Notes: generated from the sequence alone by a model not told the origin. A stretch of 38,948 bases of DNA from a bacterium (GCA_004322275.1 SCTA01000002.1:1-38948); one strand, 5' to 3'. Counted from the stretch's first letter, positions 25,072 through 35,732 are shown. Numbers and translations are program-made.

Positions 25072-26790
25072 ATGGATATTTACGGTCTTTTGCAGATTGT
25101 TCTTTTGCTCCTTTCGGTGCTTTTGACGACAAAACCACTAGGGACGTACCTTTACAGGGTTTTTGAGACTCCCGCACCTCCTCTTGGCGGATTTTTCGGC
25201 CCGCTGGAGCGGATTATCTACCGTATAGCGGGAGCTGATCCCGGGAAGGAGCAGAACTGGAGGGAATACGCCGTTTCCCTGCTTCTTTTCAGCGCCGTAT
25301 CCATCGCAGTCTCCTTCGCCATCTTTATGGCGCAAGGCTTGCTGCCTCTGAACGATAAGGGGATGGGCGGCATGGGCGCGGACCTTGCCTTTAACGCCGC
25401 CGTCAGCTTTGTCACCAATACAAACTGGCAGTCCTATGCCGGTGAGGCCGCCGTGACCAATCTCACCCAGATGCTGATTCTAACATGGCAGAACTTCGTT
25501 TCCGCTGCCGCAGGAATCGGCGCCGCCCTCGCGCTTTGCCGCGGGCTCACCCGCAGACAGGCCGACGGCGCTTCGGACGCGCTCGGCAATTTCTGGGTTG
25601 ATTTAGTCAGGGGCTGCCTTTACGTATTCCTGCCCTTTTGTATAATTTACACCCTCGTTCTGGTCTCGCAGGGCGTTGTCCAGACTCTCGCCTCGCAAGT
25701 CGCCGTTACCGGCGTTGAAGGAAGCGTCCAAAACATAGCCCTCGGCCCCGTAGCCTCCCAGGAGGCGATAAAGATGTTCGGGACAAACGGCGGCGGCTTC
25801 TTCAACGCCAACAGCGCCCATCCTTTCGAGAACCCGACGCCGCTGACCAACTTCCTCCAGATGTTTTCGATTTTCGTAATCCCCGCCGCCCTCACATATA
25901 CCTTCGGCCTCATGGCAGGGGACAAAAAGCAGGGGTGGGTGCTCTTCGCCTCGATGATGGTTCTCTTCGTCGCAGGAACGACAGCCCTTTACCGCGCCGA
26001 AGCGGGGCCCAATCCCGCTCTTTCGGGGATAGAAACCTCCGGCGCGGGCAACATGGAGGGCAAGGAGGTCCGCTTCGGCATCGCCTCCTCCTCGCTTTTC
26101 GCCGCAATAACGACCTCGGCCTCATGCGGGGCGGTGAATTCGATGCACGACTCCTTCACCCCTCTGGGCGGACTGGTACCCCTGACCAACATCCTTCTCG
26201 GAGAGGTTATTTTCGGCGGGGTCGGAGCCGGTCTTTACGGCATGCTGATCTTCGTTCTTCTGGCGGTTTTCATAGCCGGGCTGATGGTCGGAAGAACCCC
26301 CGAATACCTCGGAAAGAAGATAGAGGCGCGAGAGATAAAACTGACCGTGCTCTACATTCTTATTTTTCCGATGTTCGTGCTGGGTTTCGCCGCCGTCTCC
26401 TCGGTGACGGCGATGGGGATTTCGTCTCTTTCCAATCACGGGCCGCACGGCATATCCCAGATCCTTTACGCATACGCCAGCGCAACCGGCAACAACGGCT
26501 CGGCCTTCGCGGGGCTTAACGCCAATACGACGTGGTGGAACCTCTCGATGGCTGCGGCGATGCTGGCCGGAAGATTCGGGATGATACTGCCGGTGCTTGC
26601 TCTGGCGGGTTCGATGGCGCCGAAACGCATAGTTCCGACCACGTCGGGCACTTTCCCCACGGGAGGAGCGACCTTCGTCTTTCTGCTCCTCGGGGTAATC
26701 GTGATAGTCGGGGCGCTGACTTTCTTCCCGGCTCTCACTCTGGGTCCGGTTCTGGAACATTTCCTCGCAGGCGAAGGAAGGCTTTTTTAA
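25072..26790 (+). CDS. kdpA: Potassium-transporting ATPase channel subunit KdpA
   Basis: Inner-membrane K+-binding subunit related to SKT channels. 572 aa with about ten membrane segments. The selectivity-filter-like segments are visible ([56 protein letters not shown]). The ATG at 25072 has GAGG upstream; a TTG directly precedes it. kdpB starts 2 nt after its stop. Confidence 0.97.
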   Translation: MDIYGLLQIVLLLLSVLLTTKPLGTYLYRVFETPAPPLGGFFGPLERIIYRIAGADPGKEQNWREYAVSLLLFSAVSIAVSFAIFMAQGLLPLNDKGMGGMGADLAFNAAVSFVTNTNWQSYAGEAAVTNLTQMLILTWQNFVSAAAGIGAALALCRGLTRRQADGASDALGNFWVDLVRGCLYVFLPFCIIYTLVLVSQGVVQTLASQVAVTGVEGSVQNIALGPVASQEAIKMFGTNGGGFFNANSAHPFENPTPLTNFLQMFSIFVIPAALTYTFGLMAGDKKQGWVLFASMMVLFVAGTTALYRAEAGPNPALSGIETSGAGNMEGKEVRFGIASSSLFAAITTSASCGAVNSMHDSFTPLGGLVPLTNILLGEVIFGGVGAGLYGMLIFVLLAVFIAGLMVGRTPEYLGKKIEAREIKLTVLYILIFPMFVLGFAAVSSVTAMGISSLSNHGPHGISQILYAYASATGNNGSAFAGLNANTTWWNLSMAAAMLAGRFGMILPVLALAGSMAPKRIVPTTSGTFPTGGATFVFLLLGVIVIVGALTFFPALTLGPVLEHFLAGEGRLF

Positions 26791-26792
26791 CC

Positions 26793-28844
26793 ATGCACAA
26801 GCCGGTGGCAAAAGAACTCTCCATCTTCGATCCCCAGATACTGCGGCCCGCGACAGCCGAAAGCCTGAGAAAGCTCTCCCCCGCCTACGTCGTAAAAAAC
26901 CCTGTGATGTTCGTCGTCGAAGTGGGCAGCGCCCTCGTAACCCTCCTTTGCCTGCGCGACGTTTTCTTTCCGAACCCCGGAAGCCCGCCGGTGTGGTTCA
27001 CCGCCCAGGTGGCGATCTGGCTCTGGGGAACCCTCCTTTTCGCAAACTTCTCGGAGGCGGTGGCCGAAGGAAGAGGCAAGGCCCAAGCCTCGGCCCTGAG
27101 GAGCATGAGAAAAGACACTGTGGCGAGAAGGCGGCAGGGCGACAAACTGGTGGAGGTTTCTTCCACCGAACTTCGGCGCGGGGACGTCGTCGTGGTTGAG
27201 GCGGGAGAGGTCATTCCTCTGGACGGCGAGATAATCGAAGGCGTCGCCTCCGTGGACGAATCGGCCATAACCGGCGAATCAGCGCCCGTGATCCGCGAGA
27301 GCGGCGGCGACCGCTCGGCGGTGACCGGCTGCACGAGGGTGCTCTCCGACCGGATTGTCGTGCGCATAACTTCGGCGCCCGGCGAATCCTTCCTTGACCG
27401 GATGATCTCGATGGTCGAGGGGGCGAAGCGCCAGAAGACGCCGAACGAAATTGCCCTGCAGATCCTCCTCGTCGGCCTTACGCTCACTTTTCTTATCGCC
27501 TGCACGACACTCGTCCCTCTCGCCCTCTACCACGGCGTGGAACTTTCCGTGACCGAGGTGGTGGCGCTGCTGGTGTGCCTTATCCCGACGACCATCGGCG
27601 GGCTTCTTTCAGCGATAGGAATCGCGGGCATGGACCGCCTTATCCGGCGAAACGTACTTGCCATGAGCGGCCGGGCAGTGGAGGCGGCCGGTGACGTGGA
27701 CACCCTTCTTCTGGACAAGACCGGCACCATAACCTACGGTAACCGCATGGCGAGCGAGCTCATTCCGCTTGAGGGAATTTCCGTCAGCCATCTGGCGGAG
27801 ATAGCAAGGCTCTCAAGTCTCGCCGACGAAACTCCGGAGGGGCGCTCAATCGTGGACTTCGTTGAAAAGAACCATCATGAAGTCTCCCACGGGCTAAACC
27901 CGGAGGAACTGGAGTTCGTCCCCTTCACCGCCCAGACCAGAATGAGCGGATGCAACATGGGAGGGAGGGCTCTGAGAAAGGGGGCCGTAGACTCCATCTC
28001 CGACTACGTGAGGTCGCAGGGCGGTTTCGTGGCGGAAGAGCTGGAGCTCATATCGGAGCGCATAGGCGACGAAGGCGGAACGCCGCTGGCCGTGGCCGAG
28101 GACAACCGCCTGCTCGGGGTCATATACCTCAAGGACGTGGTTAAAAGCAGGATACGCGAGCGGTTTGAGCGCCTTCGGATGATGGGAATACGAACGGTTA
28201 TGATAACCGGCGACAACGAGCGCACCGCCGCTTCGATCGCCAGGGAGGCCGGGGTGGACGACTTTCTGGCCCGGGCAACGCCGGAGGACAAGCTGCGGCT
28301 CATACGCGAAGAGCAGGCGAAAGGAAAACTGGTCGCCATGATCGGCGACGGCACCAACGATGCGCCCGCGCTGGCCCAGTCCGACGTCGGGGTCGCCATG
28401 AATTCCGGGACTCAGGCGGCAAAAGAAGCGGGCAACATGATAGACCTCGACTCCAACCCCACAAAGCTTCTGGAGATAGTCGAGATAGGCAAGCAGCTCC
28501 TGATGACGCGGGGGGCGCTGACGACCTTCTCCATCTCCAACGACATCTCCAAGTATTTCGCCATCCTGCCCGCGCTCTTCATGGGGATCTTCCCCGCCAT
28601 AGCCCCATTGAACGTAATGGGGCTGGCGTCGCCCAGAAGCGCCATCCTTTCCGCGATCATCTTCAACGCTCTCGTCATCGTGTTTTTGATCCCGCTGGCG
28701 CTCCGGGGCGTAGCCTACAGGCCCCTCGGCGCGGGCGCTCTTTTTCGCAGCAGGATGCTCGTTTACGGGGTGGGCGGGCTTGTATCTCCCTTTATCGGCA
28801 TTAAACTGATCGACCTCGGCCTTGCCTGGCTTGGAATGAAGTGA
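26793..28844 (+). CDS. kdpB: Potassium-transporting ATPase ATP-binding subunit KdpB
   Basis: P-type ATPase subunit that energises K+ uptake through KdpA. 683 aa. The TGES actuator motif, the phosphorylation motif [10 protein letters not shown] (Asp308), [10 protein letters not shown] and the hinge [10 protein letters not shown] are intact. The frame is open well upstream inside kdpA, but the ATG at 26793 and [13 protein letters not shown] match the family start. Confidence 0.97.
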   Translation: MHKPVAKELSIFDPQILRPATAESLRKLSPAYVVKNPVMFVVEVGSALVTLLCLRDVFFPNPGSPPVWFTAQVAIWLWGTLLFANFSEAVAEGRGKAQASALRSMRKDTVARRRQGDKLVEVSSTELRRGDVVVVEAGEVIPLDGEIIEGVASVDESAITGESAPVIRESGGDRSAVTGCTRVLSDRIVVRITSAPGESFLDRMISMVEGAKRQKTPNEIALQILLVGLTLTFLIACTTLVPLALYHGVELSVTEVVALLVCLIPTTIGGLLSAIGIAGMDRLIRRNVLAMSGRAVEAAGDVDTLLLDKTGTITYGNRMASELIPLEGISVSHLAEIARLSSLADETPEGRSIVDFVEKNHHEVSHGLNPEELEFVPFTAQTRMSGCNMGGRALRKGAVDSISDYVRSQGGFVAEELELISERIGDEGGTPLAVAEDNRLLGVIYLKDVVKSRIRERFERLRMMGIRTVMITGDNERTAASIAREAGVDDFLARATPEDKLRLIREEQAKGKLVAMIGDGTNDAPALAQSDVGVAMNSGTQAAKEAGNMIDLDSNPTKLLEIVEIGKQLLMTRGALTTFSISNDISKYFAILPALFMGIFPAIAPLNVMGLASPRSAILSAIIFNALVIVFLIPLALRGVAYRPLGAGALFRSRMLVYGVGGLVSPFIGIKLIDLGLAWLGMK

Positions 28845-28854
28845 GGAATTCGCG

Positions 28855-29460
28855 GTGAAAACTCTTGTCGTCTCCATCCGCATGGCTCTCGCCACCCTGG
28901 TGCTGACCGGCCTGCTCTATCCGCTTTTCGTCACCGGTCTGGCGCAGGCGCTCCTCCCCTTTCAGGCCAACGGAAGCCTGATAGCCGATTCCGAAAGCAG
29001 GAATATCGGCTCGGAGCTGATAGGGCAGGATTTTAAATCCCCCGCGTACCTCAACCCCCGTCCCTCCCCGGCCGGAAACGGCTACGACGGCTCGGCCTCT
29101 TCCGGCTCGAACCTCGGCCCCTCCTCGGCTGCGCTGAGGGACAGAGCGCTCGGAGCTTTTAAAGCCCTTGAGGAAAACAACCCCGAGGCCGGAGGAAAGG
29201 TGCCTCTGGACCTCATAACCGCCTCCGCCAGCGGCCTTGACCCGCACATATCCCCAAATGCCGCCCTTTGGCAGGTTCCCCGCATCGCAAAAGCGCGAGG
29301 CGTCTCGCCCGAGAGGGTTAAAGCGCTGATTGAAGACCGGGTGGAAGGCAGAACCCTCGGTTTCATGGGCGAACCCCGCGTAAACGTGTTAACGGCCAAC
29401 ATCGCGCTTGACCGGCAATTCGGCCGCCCGAAACCGGCGAGAGGGAAGCCGGGTGACTGA
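28855..29460 (+). CDS. kdpC: Potassium-transporting ATPase subunit KdpC
   Basis: 201 aa, starting with GTG. One N-terminal membrane helix is followed by the periplasmic/assembly domain with [21 protein letters not shown], a SGSNLGPSS stretch, [21 protein letters not shown] and the [19 protein letters not shown] end, all typical of KdpC. The stop overlaps the kdpD start by 8 nt. Confidence 0.96.
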   Translation: MKTLVVSIRMALATLVLTGLLYPLFVTGLAQALLPFQANGSLIADSESRNIGSELIGQDFKSPAYLNPRPSPAGNGYDGSASSGSNLGPSSAALRDRALGAFKALEENNPEAGGKVPLDLITASASGLDPHISPNAALWQVPRIAKARGVSPERVKALIEDRVEGRTLGFMGEPRVNVLTANIALDRQFGRPKPARGKPGD

Positions 29461-30595
29461 TCAACGGCCTACTCCGCGCGATTTCCTTGAGATAGTTCAG
29501 CGCGCCAGGCAAGGAAGGCTCAAGGTCTATCTCGGTTTCGCGGCGGGGGTCGGCAAAACCTACCGTATGCTTCAGGAAGCCCACGCCCTCAAAAAGCGCG
29601 GGGTCGATATCGTGATTGCCTCGGTGGATACCCACGGCAGGCCGGAGACGGCGGAATTGCTGCCCGGTCTGGACAAGGTTCCCCTCAGGAAAATCGAATA
29701 CAGGGGGGTGACGGTAGAGGAAATGGACCTCGACGCCGTTCTGGCCCGAGCGCCGACCATAGCCATCGTGGACGAGGTCGCTCACACCAACGCGCCGGGA
29801 TCAAGAAACACCAAAAGATACAAAGACATTCTGGAACTTCTCGGCGCGGGCATAAATGTCGTCTGCGCCTTCAACATCCAGCACCTCGAAAGCCTCAACG
29901 ACGTAATAGAAAGGGCTACCCGTGTAAGGGTGCGCGAAACGGTGCCCGACACCTTCCTCGAAAGGGCGGACCAGATCGTAAACGTCGATCTTCCCGTCGA
30001 GGAACTCGTCGAACGCCTCAAAATCGGCAAAATTTACGCTCATGACAAGATCCCCGTGGCCCTGGAGGGTTTTTTCAAGGACGCCAACCTTCTTGCCCTG
30101 AGGGAGCTCACCTTCAGGGAGATTGTCGACAGTCTGGAGCGCATCGGCGCGCCCAAAGCCGGAGAAACGGGCAAGCCCACCGGCCCGAACCGGGTAATGG
30201 TCTGCATATCCTCCATGCCCGAGCGCTCCGCCGCGCTTTTGAGGCACGGGTCGAGGATGGCGGGAAGGCTGAACACGAAGTGGTACGTCGTTTACGTCCA
30301 GACGCCCGCCGAAGCGCCGAATCGCATCTCTTCGGAAGCGCAGCGGCATCTGCTGGACAATTTCCAGCGGGCGCAGGAGCTGGGAGCGGAAGTAGTGCGC
30401 CTTTACGGCAAAGACCCGGTCGAGGCGGTTCTGGATTTCGCCCGCTCCCACGGGGTGGGCTACATGCTCATCGGAAGAAGCCGGCGCAACTGGTTTTACC
30501 GGCTCCTGGGCCGGGATCCCATGCACAGAATGGTTGACATGGCGGAGGGGCTGGATCTCAACATCGTCTCTCTTGAACATGGAGAAAACCCGTGA
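29453..30595 (+). CDS. kdpD: Truncated KdpD: KdpD sensor domain plus USP domain, no kinase
   Basis: 380 aa from the GTG at 29453. Residues about 20-230 form the KdpD N-terminal domain with Walker A ([12 protein letters not shown]) and the [19 protein letters not shown] Walker B-like motif. A USP domain follows (about 245-375, [20 protein letters not shown] to [10 protein letters not shown]). The four-helix membrane region, HisKA and ATPase domains of full-length (~900 aa) KdpD are missing; the next gene supplies a kinase. Short KdpD proteins are known in some bacteria. It may sense K+ or c-di-AMP through the USP domain, which is an inference. Confidence 0.92.
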   Translation: MTDQRPTPRDFLEIVQRARQGRLKVYLGFAAGVGKTYRMLQEAHALKKRGVDIVIASVDTHGRPETAELLPGLDKVPLRKIEYRGVTVEEMDLDAVLARAPTIAIVDEVAHTNAPGSRNTKRYKDILELLGAGINVVCAFNIQHLESLNDVIERATRVRVRETVPDTFLERADQIVNVDLPVEELVERLKIGKIYAHDKIPVALEGFFKDANLLALRELTFREIVDSLERIGAPKAGETGKPTGPNRVMVCISSMPERSAALLRHGSRMAGRLNTKWYVVYVQTPAEAPNRISSEAQRHLLDNFQRAQELGAEVVRLYGKDPVEAVLDFARSHGVGYMLIGRSRRNWFYRLLGRDPMHRMVDMAEGLDLNIVSLEHGENP

Positions 30596-32418
30596 CCCTG
30601 AGAGGCAAACTTTTAGCGGCGCAAATGCCGCTCGGCATAGCCCTGGCCATCATAAGCCTGGTCTCGACCTTTTCCCTTGTGCGCCTTGGCGAGAAATCCG
30701 AGCGGATTCTGAGCGAGAATTACCGTAGCGTGCTGGCGGCGCAGAGGATGGACGAATCTCTCGAACGCCTCGACGACGTTGCCGTTAAAATCGTCTTCGG
30801 CGCGCCCTTGTCCGAAGTCGATGAGCCATCCTCAAAGCTGATAAAGGATTTTGAGGATGAGCTTACAGCCGCCGAAAGCAACATAACGGAGCCGGGAGAG
30901 AGAGAAACGCTTGCGAGGCTCTGGACGGACTGGCTCGAAGCGGCCGGCCGCTTCGAGGTCCTGGGCAAGACCCCTCCATCGGCGCAAAGCCGCGTCTACT
31001 ACGACTCGGAGGTTTCGCCCGCCGTCGCTCGCGTCAAGGCGGGAATAACGAATCTGCTGGACCTGAATCAGGATGCGATGGTTAGAAAGAGCGACCGCGC
31101 CGCCGAGCTTTCAAAAAATCTGCAAAAATTCGTTCTGGCCTGCTGGATATTGTCGGTGGCCAGCGCGCTGACGCTGGTCTGGCACATGACCCGAAGGTTT
31201 TTACGCCCCTTCCAGATACTTCAGCAGGCCGTGAGAAACGTCGGAGAAGGAGATCTGGAGGTAAGGACCAGCCTTAAGGGGCAGGACGAGGTCGCCGTGC
31301 TCGCGCGCGACTTCGACGCGATGGCGGAGCGGCTCAGCCAGTATCGCAAGAGCTCTCTCGGGGAACTGCTTCGCGCTCAGCAGGCCGCTCAGGCCGCCAT
31401 AGACAGTCTTCCCGAACCCGTCCTGATTTTCGGCACGGACGGGGAGCTTATGAGCTGCAACCTGGCGGCGGACAGTCTCGGAGGAAAGGAATTCGACCTA
31501 AAAAAAGCCGACAAGCAGTTTCTCGCAGCCATAGACATGCTGAAAAAGCACGTCACGGGAGGCAAAGGCGTCTACTCGCCGAAGGGACTGGACGAAACCA
31601 TAAGGGTTGCTTCGCACTCCGGCGACAGGTACTTCCTCCCCTCCGCCAGCCCGCTCAGGGACGAAGAGGGCGCGACCATCGGCTTTACCGTGGTCCTTCA
31701 GGACGTGACCCGCTTCAAAAGATTCGACGAGCTAAAAGACGACATGGTTTCGACTGTCGCGCACGAGTTTCGCACGCCGCTGACCTCGCTTAGAATGGCC
31801 ATACACATCTGCCTTGAGCAGATTGCCGGGCCCCTCACTGAAAAGCAGGCCGACATGCTGACGGCGGCGCGGGAGGAGTGCGAGAGACTTCAGACGCTTG
31901 TGGACGACCTCCTCGATCTGTCGCGGCTGCAAAAGGGAATAACCCCCACAAGCCCCGAGCCTGTCCCCGCCGCCTCCCTTATGACCCGGGCGATAGCGAG
32001 ACACCGCGAAGACGCGAAGGCTGGAGAAATAGGGCTGCGGGCCGAGGCGGGAGACGACGTTACGGTGCTTGCCGACCCCGACCGCATAGCAACCGTCCTC
32101 GACAACCTTATCGCCAATGCGTTGCGTTACTCGCCAAGGGGCGGTTCCGTATCGGTCAGGGCTTTCGCCTGGGAGGGCAAGGTGAAGTTCGAGGTAGAAG
32201 ACAACGGACCGGGCATACCGCCGGAACATCAAAACCGCATATTCGACAAACTCTATCAGGTTCCGGGAATCGAGGGCGGGGCTTCGGGGCTCGGGCTTTC
32301 GATAGTGAGGGAGATTGTACTGGCGCACGGCGGGGAGGTGGGCGTACGAAGCGAACCCGGATTCGGCAGCGTTTTCTGGTTTACCTTAAACTCCGCCAAT
32401 CCGGCCGCGAGCGCCTGA
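30592..32418 (+). CDS. Membrane sensor histidine kinase (2TM-HAMP-PAS-HisKA-HATPase)
   Basis: 608 aa, GTG start overlapping the kdpD stop by 4 nt. A membrane segment at about 10-30, a ~150-residue periplasmic helical domain, a second membrane segment near 183-200, HAMP, PAS (AIDSLPEPVLIFGTDGELM), then HisKA with HEFRTP (His391) and the HATPase boxes NALRYSPRGG, DNGPGIP and GLGLSIV. It is not the KdpD kinase half by architecture, having its own periplasmic sensor. With the truncated KdpD and the facing NtrC-type regulator it probably forms the kdp control system. Confidence 0.93.
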   Translation: MTLRGKLLAAQMPLGIALAIISLVSTFSLVRLGEKSERILSENYRSVLAAQRMDESLERLDDVAVKIVFGAPLSEVDEPSSKLIKDFEDELTAAESNITEPGERETLARLWTDWLEAAGRFEVLGKTPPSAQSRVYYDSEVSPAVARVKAGITNLLDLNQDAMVRKSDRAAELSKNLQKFVLACWILSVASALTLVWHMTRRFLRPFQILQQAVRNVGEGDLEVRTSLKGQDEVAVLARDFDAMAERLSQYRKSSLGELLRAQQAAQAAIDSLPEPVLIFGTDGELMSCNLAADSLGGKEFDLKKADKQFLAAIDMLKKHVTGGKGVYSPKGLDETIRVASHSGDRYFLPSASPLRDEEGATIGFTVVLQDVTRFKRFDELKDDMVSTVAHEFRTPLTSLRMAIHICLEQIAGPLTEKQADMLTAAREECERLQTLVDDLLDLSRLQKGITPTSPEPVPAASLMTRAIARHREDAKAGEIGLRAEAGDDVTVLADPDRIATVLDNLIANALRYSPRGGSVSVRAFAWEGKVKFEVEDNGPGIPPEHQNRIFDKLYQVPGIEGGASGLGLSIVREIVLAHGGEVGVRSEPGFGSVFWFTLNSANPAASA

Positions 32419-32424
32419 AAAAGC

Positions 32425-33801
32425 TTACGATTCCAGCTTCTTTCTTTTGCGCCAGAGGGTCGAGGCATCGATGCCGAGAGTCTTCGCCGCGTCTTCCAGG
32501 GTTTCCGCTTTCGCCAGAACCAGACGCAGGTGTTCCTCCTCAATCTCTTCGAGGCGAAAATCGCCGCCGACGAAGGGAGCCGATGCGCCTCCACCGGCTA
32601 TCCTGTCGCCAAAAGCTTCGGGGCCGAGTACGGGCGAGGGCCAAAGAATTATCGCTCTCTCAACCGCGTTTCTAAGTTCGCGCACGTTTCCGGGCCACGG
32701 GTACGATTCAAGCACGGACTGCGACTCCGGCGAAAGCCCGGGCGGTTTCCTTCCGCCGACCTGGGCGAAAAAGGCCGCAAATCTTTCCGCCAGCAAAATT
32801 ATGTCCTCCCTCCTCTCTCTGAGGGGAGGAACCGTTATCTCTATTACGTTCAGGCGATAGAGCAGATCCTCGCGAAAACGTCCGGATTTAACCGCTTCTT
32901 CAAGGTCGCGGTTGGTGGCGGCGACGATCCTTACGTCGGCGGTTCTCGTCCGGTTTTCGCCCAGGCGTTCAAACTCCCTGTCCTGTAAAAATCTCAGCAG
33001 CTTTGCCTGCAGATTTACCGAAATCTCACTTATCTCATCCAGAAAAAGGGTCCCGCCCTGCGCCGCCTCCACCTTGCCGGGCTGGTCGCGAAGGGCGCCG
33101 GTGAAAGCCCCTTTGGAGTGACCGAAAAGCTCGCTGGCAAGAAGATTTTCGCTGAGCGTCGGACAATTGACCACTACAAAGGGATTTTCTCGTCTTAAAC
33201 TCATGCGGTGAAGAGCCCTTGCGAAAACACCCTTGCCGGTGCCGTTCTCTCCCCTGAGAAAAACCGAGGCGTCCGAATCGGCGGCCCGCCTGAGCACCTC
33301 GATGGCGCTTAGCATCTTTTGGGAATGGGTCTCCATGTCTTCTACGGGCACCGCCTCGCCGAGACGGAGCCGAAGATCGCCGACCTCCGTCTCAAGTTTC
33401 TTTACCGCCATCACGCGCTCGACCACGTAGCGTATCTGGGAAGGCTCGAACGGCTTTGGCAGATAGTCTTTTGCGCCGAGCTTTATGGCCTTTACCGCAG
33501 TGGATATGGTCGCATGGGCGGTGATTACGACAACTTCCAGGTTGGGATTTTCGGTCAGGATATCCGGCAGCAGGTCGAGGCCGTCCTCGTTGCCGAGGCG
33601 AAGGTCGAGAAACGCCAGATCGAAAGAGCGGCGGCGCATGGCCAGAAGGGCGGCCTCGCGGTTTGCGGCCTCGGCGACGGAGCAGCCCATCGCTTCAAGG
33701 CAGGCCGTGAGGGTGACGCGGATATTCTTGTCGTCGTCAATGACGAGCACCCGCAAAACCCTGGGCTTGTTCCCGGAAGCGGCGAAGTCTTTGTAGTTCA
33801 T
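32425..33801 (-). CDS. NtrC-family sigma54-dependent response regulator
   Basis: 458 aa. Receiver domain (VIDDD; phosphoacceptor Asp66; Lys116 in LPKPFE), AAA+ sigma54-activation domain with Walker A GENGTGK (184-190), the sigma54-contact loop GAFTGA (231-236) and Walker B TLFLDE, then a Fis-type helix-turn-helix (AAKTLGIDASTLWRKRKKL). Convergent with the histidine kinase, 6 nt apart. Canonical KdpE is an OmpR-type regulator without this domain, so this is a different mode of control. The start at 33801 fits the receiver domain; an ATG at 33849 is possible but has no ribosome binding site. Confidence 0.94.
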   Translation of the reverse strand: MNYKDFAASGNKPRVLRVLVIDDDKNIRVTLTACLEAMGCSVAEAANREAALLAMRRRSFDLAFLDLRLGNEDGLDLLPDILTENPNLEVVVITAHATISTAVKAIKLGAKDYLPKPFEPSQIRYVVERVMAVKKLETEVGDLRLRLGEAVPVEDMETHSQKMLSAIEVLRRAADSDASVFLRGENGTGKGVFARALHRMSLRRENPFVVVNCPTLSENLLASELFGHSKGAFTGALRDQPGKVEAAQGGTLFLDEISEISVNLQAKLLRFLQDREFERLGENRTRTADVRIVAATNRDLEEAVKSGRFREDLLYRLNVIEITVPPLRERREDIILLAERFAAFFAQVGGRKPPGLSPESQSVLESYPWPGNVRELRNAVERAIILWPSPVLGPEAFGDRIAGGGASAPFVGGDFRLEEIEEEHLRLVLAKAETLEDAAKTLGIDASTLWRKRKKLES

Positions 33802-34019
33802 CCGGCTATTTTGTTCCCCCGCGCCCCGCCAGTCAACCCCGCCTTCCATATGCGAAACCGTAGAAGACCGAGGTGAAAAAATCCCGATTTTAGCGCCCGT
33901 CCGCCGGTTTTTCCGGTATTATTCTGGTTGTCCGCCAAGACGTTCGTTACGCGCCATATAGTAATAATGTATAGTCTCCTCCCCTGGAGGCTTAACGGTA
34001 AGCGAAGAGGAGTAACGGG

Positions 34020-34211
34020 ATGAAGGTCAGAATCGATTACGATCTGTGCATGGGCGACGGCAACTGCGCCAGGGTATGTCCCGAGGTTTTCTCTTACGAC
34101 AGCGGCAAGCTGCAGGGCGTTGTGAAGACCGCCGAGGTTCCGAAGGAATACGAGAGCAAGGTTCTTCGCGCCGCTTCCGAGTGCGTTCCCGGAGCCATAA
34201 AGGTGGAGTGA
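34020..34211 (+). CDS. Small single-cluster ferredoxin, Pyrococcus type with Asp ligand
   Basis: 63 aa. Cysteines at 10, 16, 20 and 55 with Asp13 in place of the second cluster cysteine (CMGDGNCARVCP). This matches the Pyrococcus furiosus ferredoxin ligand spacing (C11, D14, C17, C21, C56) residue for residue with an offset of one. The second disulfide cysteine of that protein is absent (Lys47), and the last motif is CVP, not CPV. A cytoplasmic one-electron carrier able to hold a [4Fe-4S] or [3Fe-4S] cluster. AGAGGAG precedes the ATG. The partner is unknown. Confidence 0.9.
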   Translation: MKVRIDYDLCMGDGNCARVCPEVFSYDSGKLQGVVKTAEVPKEYESKVLRAASECVPGAIKVE

Positions 34212-34232
34212 CCGGGGTGCGATTTTTAAAAA

Positions 34233-34261
34233 TTGTCGGTGTGCCTTCAAAATACTCTATT
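34233..34261 (+). promoter_or_regulatory. Possible sigma70-like promoter of ahcY
   Basis: TTGTCG (34233-34238), a 17-bp spacer, and TCTATT (34256-34261): 4/6 matches in each box. It would give a leader of about 105 nt. Confidence 0.35.
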
Positions 34262-34373
34262 TTGGACCGTCAAAGAGTGATAAAGTCAGAGGCTGGCAAA
34301 ATCTTTGTGCAGTTTTTATCTTTTCACCGGTGATGACAACGAAGTGAAGAACACAGCCGCTACAGAAGGTTCT

Positions 34374-35657
34374 ATGGATTACAAGGTCGCAGACATCTCG
34401 CTCGCCGAGTGGGGACGCCGGGAAATTCTCATCGCCGAGACGGAGATGCCCGGCCTCATGGAGCTTCGCCGCGAGTTCGGGCGCACAAAGCCTCTGGCTG
34501 GCGCGCACATCGCGGGCTGCATCCACATGACCATTCAGACCGCCGTCCTCGTCGAGACGCTGCAGATTCTCGGCGCCGAGGTGAGGTGGTCTTCGTGCAA
34601 CATCTTCTCCACCCAGGATCAAGCCGCCGCGGCCATCGCCGCCGCAGGCACTCCCGTCTTCGCCTGGAAGGGCGAAACCGAGGAGGAGTATTACTGGTGC
34701 GTCGAGAGGACGATACTGGGTCCCGGCGGCTGGACGCCGAACATGGTCCTCGACGACGGGGGCGATCTCACGGCGGTGCTTCACGACAGGTACCCGCAGC
34801 TTATGCCCGCCATACGCGGCATAACCGAGGAGACCACCACGGGGGTTCACCGCCTGTACCAGATGGAGCAGCGCGGCGAGCTTAAATGCCCTGCGATAAA
34901 CGTCAACGATTCGGTGACCAAGTCCAAGTTCGACAACCTCTACGGCTGCCGCGAGTCGCTGCTCGACGGGATCAAGAGGGCAACCGGAGTCATGATCGCG
35001 GGCAAGACCGCCGTGGTCTGCGGCTACGGCGACGTAGGCAAGGGGTGTTCCCAGTCGCTCCGCAACATGGGGGCGAGGGTGATAGTCACCGAGATAGACC
35101 CCATCTGCGCCCTGCAGGCGGCGATGGAAGGTTATCAGGTTTCCACCGTGGACGACGTCTGCGGCGAGGCGGACATCTTCATCACCGCCACCGGCAATCA
35201 CGGGGTGATAACCCGCGCCCACATGGACAGGATGAAGAACAACGCCATAGTCGGCAACATCGGCCATTTCGACGTAGAGATAGACGTAGCCGGTCTCGCC
35301 GGGCTTGAATGGGAAGAGATAAAGCCCCAGGTGGATCACGTCATCTGGCCTGACGGAAAGAGGATAATCCTGCTCTCGAAGGGCAGGCTCCTCAACCTCG
35401 GCAACGCCAACGGCCACCCGAGCTTCGTAATGTCCAGCTCCTTCACCAATCAGGTGCTGGCGCAGATAGAGCTTTTCACAAAGCATGGGAGCTACGGCAA
35501 CAGCGTCTACGTTCTGCCGAAGCACCTCGACGAGCGCGTGGCGCGGCTGCACCTCGGAGCGGTCGGAGCGAAGCTCACCGTGCTTACCGGCGAGCAGGCG
35601 AAATACCTCGGGGTAGACGCAGGCGGGCCGTACAAAGCGGAGCATTACCGCTACTGA
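34374..35657 (+). CDS. ahcY: S-adenosylhomocysteinase
   Basis: Cleaves S-adenosylhomocysteine to adenosine and homocysteine, removing the product of SAM-dependent methylation. 427 aa from the ATG at 34374, which has AGAAGG 5 nt upstream; a longer frame begins at 34305. The NAD-binding GYGDVGKG, the substrate region [12 protein letters not shown], the [12 protein letters not shown] segment and the C-terminal KAEHYRY signature (NAD contact by the penultimate residues) are present. Confidence 0.96.
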   Translation: MDYKVADISLAEWGRREILIAETEMPGLMELRREFGRTKPLAGAHIAGCIHMTIQTAVLVETLQILGAEVRWSSCNIFSTQDQAAAAIAAAGTPVFAWKGETEEEYYWCVERTILGPGGWTPNMVLDDGGDLTAVLHDRYPQLMPAIRGITEETTTGVHRLYQMEQRGELKCPAINVNDSVTKSKFDNLYGCRESLLDGIKRATGVMIAGKTAVVCGYGDVGKGCSQSLRNMGARVIVTEIDPICALQAAMEGYQVSTVDDVCGEADIFITATGNHGVITRAHMDRMKNNAIVGNIGHFDVEIDVAGLAGLEWEEIKPQVDHVIWPDGKRIILLSKGRLLNLGNANGHPSFVMSSSFTNQVLAQIELFTKHGSYGNSVYVLPKHLDERVARLHLGAVGAKLTVLTGEQAKYLGVDAGGPYKAEHYRY

Positions 35658-35676
35658 AATTTTTTTGATTTGTTTT

Positions 35677-35692
35677 GAAACCAATTGGTTTC
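35677..35692. repeat. 16-bp perfect palindrome between ahcY and the cytochrome gene
   Basis: GAAACCAATTGGTTTC is its own reverse complement. It lies 20 bases after the ahcY stop and 153 before the cytochrome start. It could be an operator; without a loop it is less likely to be a terminator. Confidence 0.55.
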
Positions 35693-35714
35693 GGCGAAGT
35701 ATTTCAAAGTGAAT

Positions 35715-35732
35715 GTCGCGAGAAGTCGCGAC
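35715..35732 (+). terminator. Hairpin downstream of ahcY
   Basis: GTCGCGA (35715-35721) pairs perfectly with TCGCGAC (35726-35732) across GAAG, followed after a few bases by ATTTT. A probable terminator for ahcY, with only a short T-tract. The AT-rich stretch at 35760-35800 beyond it probably holds the cytochrome promoter, but I cannot fix its boxes. Confidence 0.5.

Noticed and set aside
34212-34373. SAH riboswitch upstream of ahcY
   Set aside because: The conserved GAGGAGCGCUGC-type core and its partner helices are not present in this leader.
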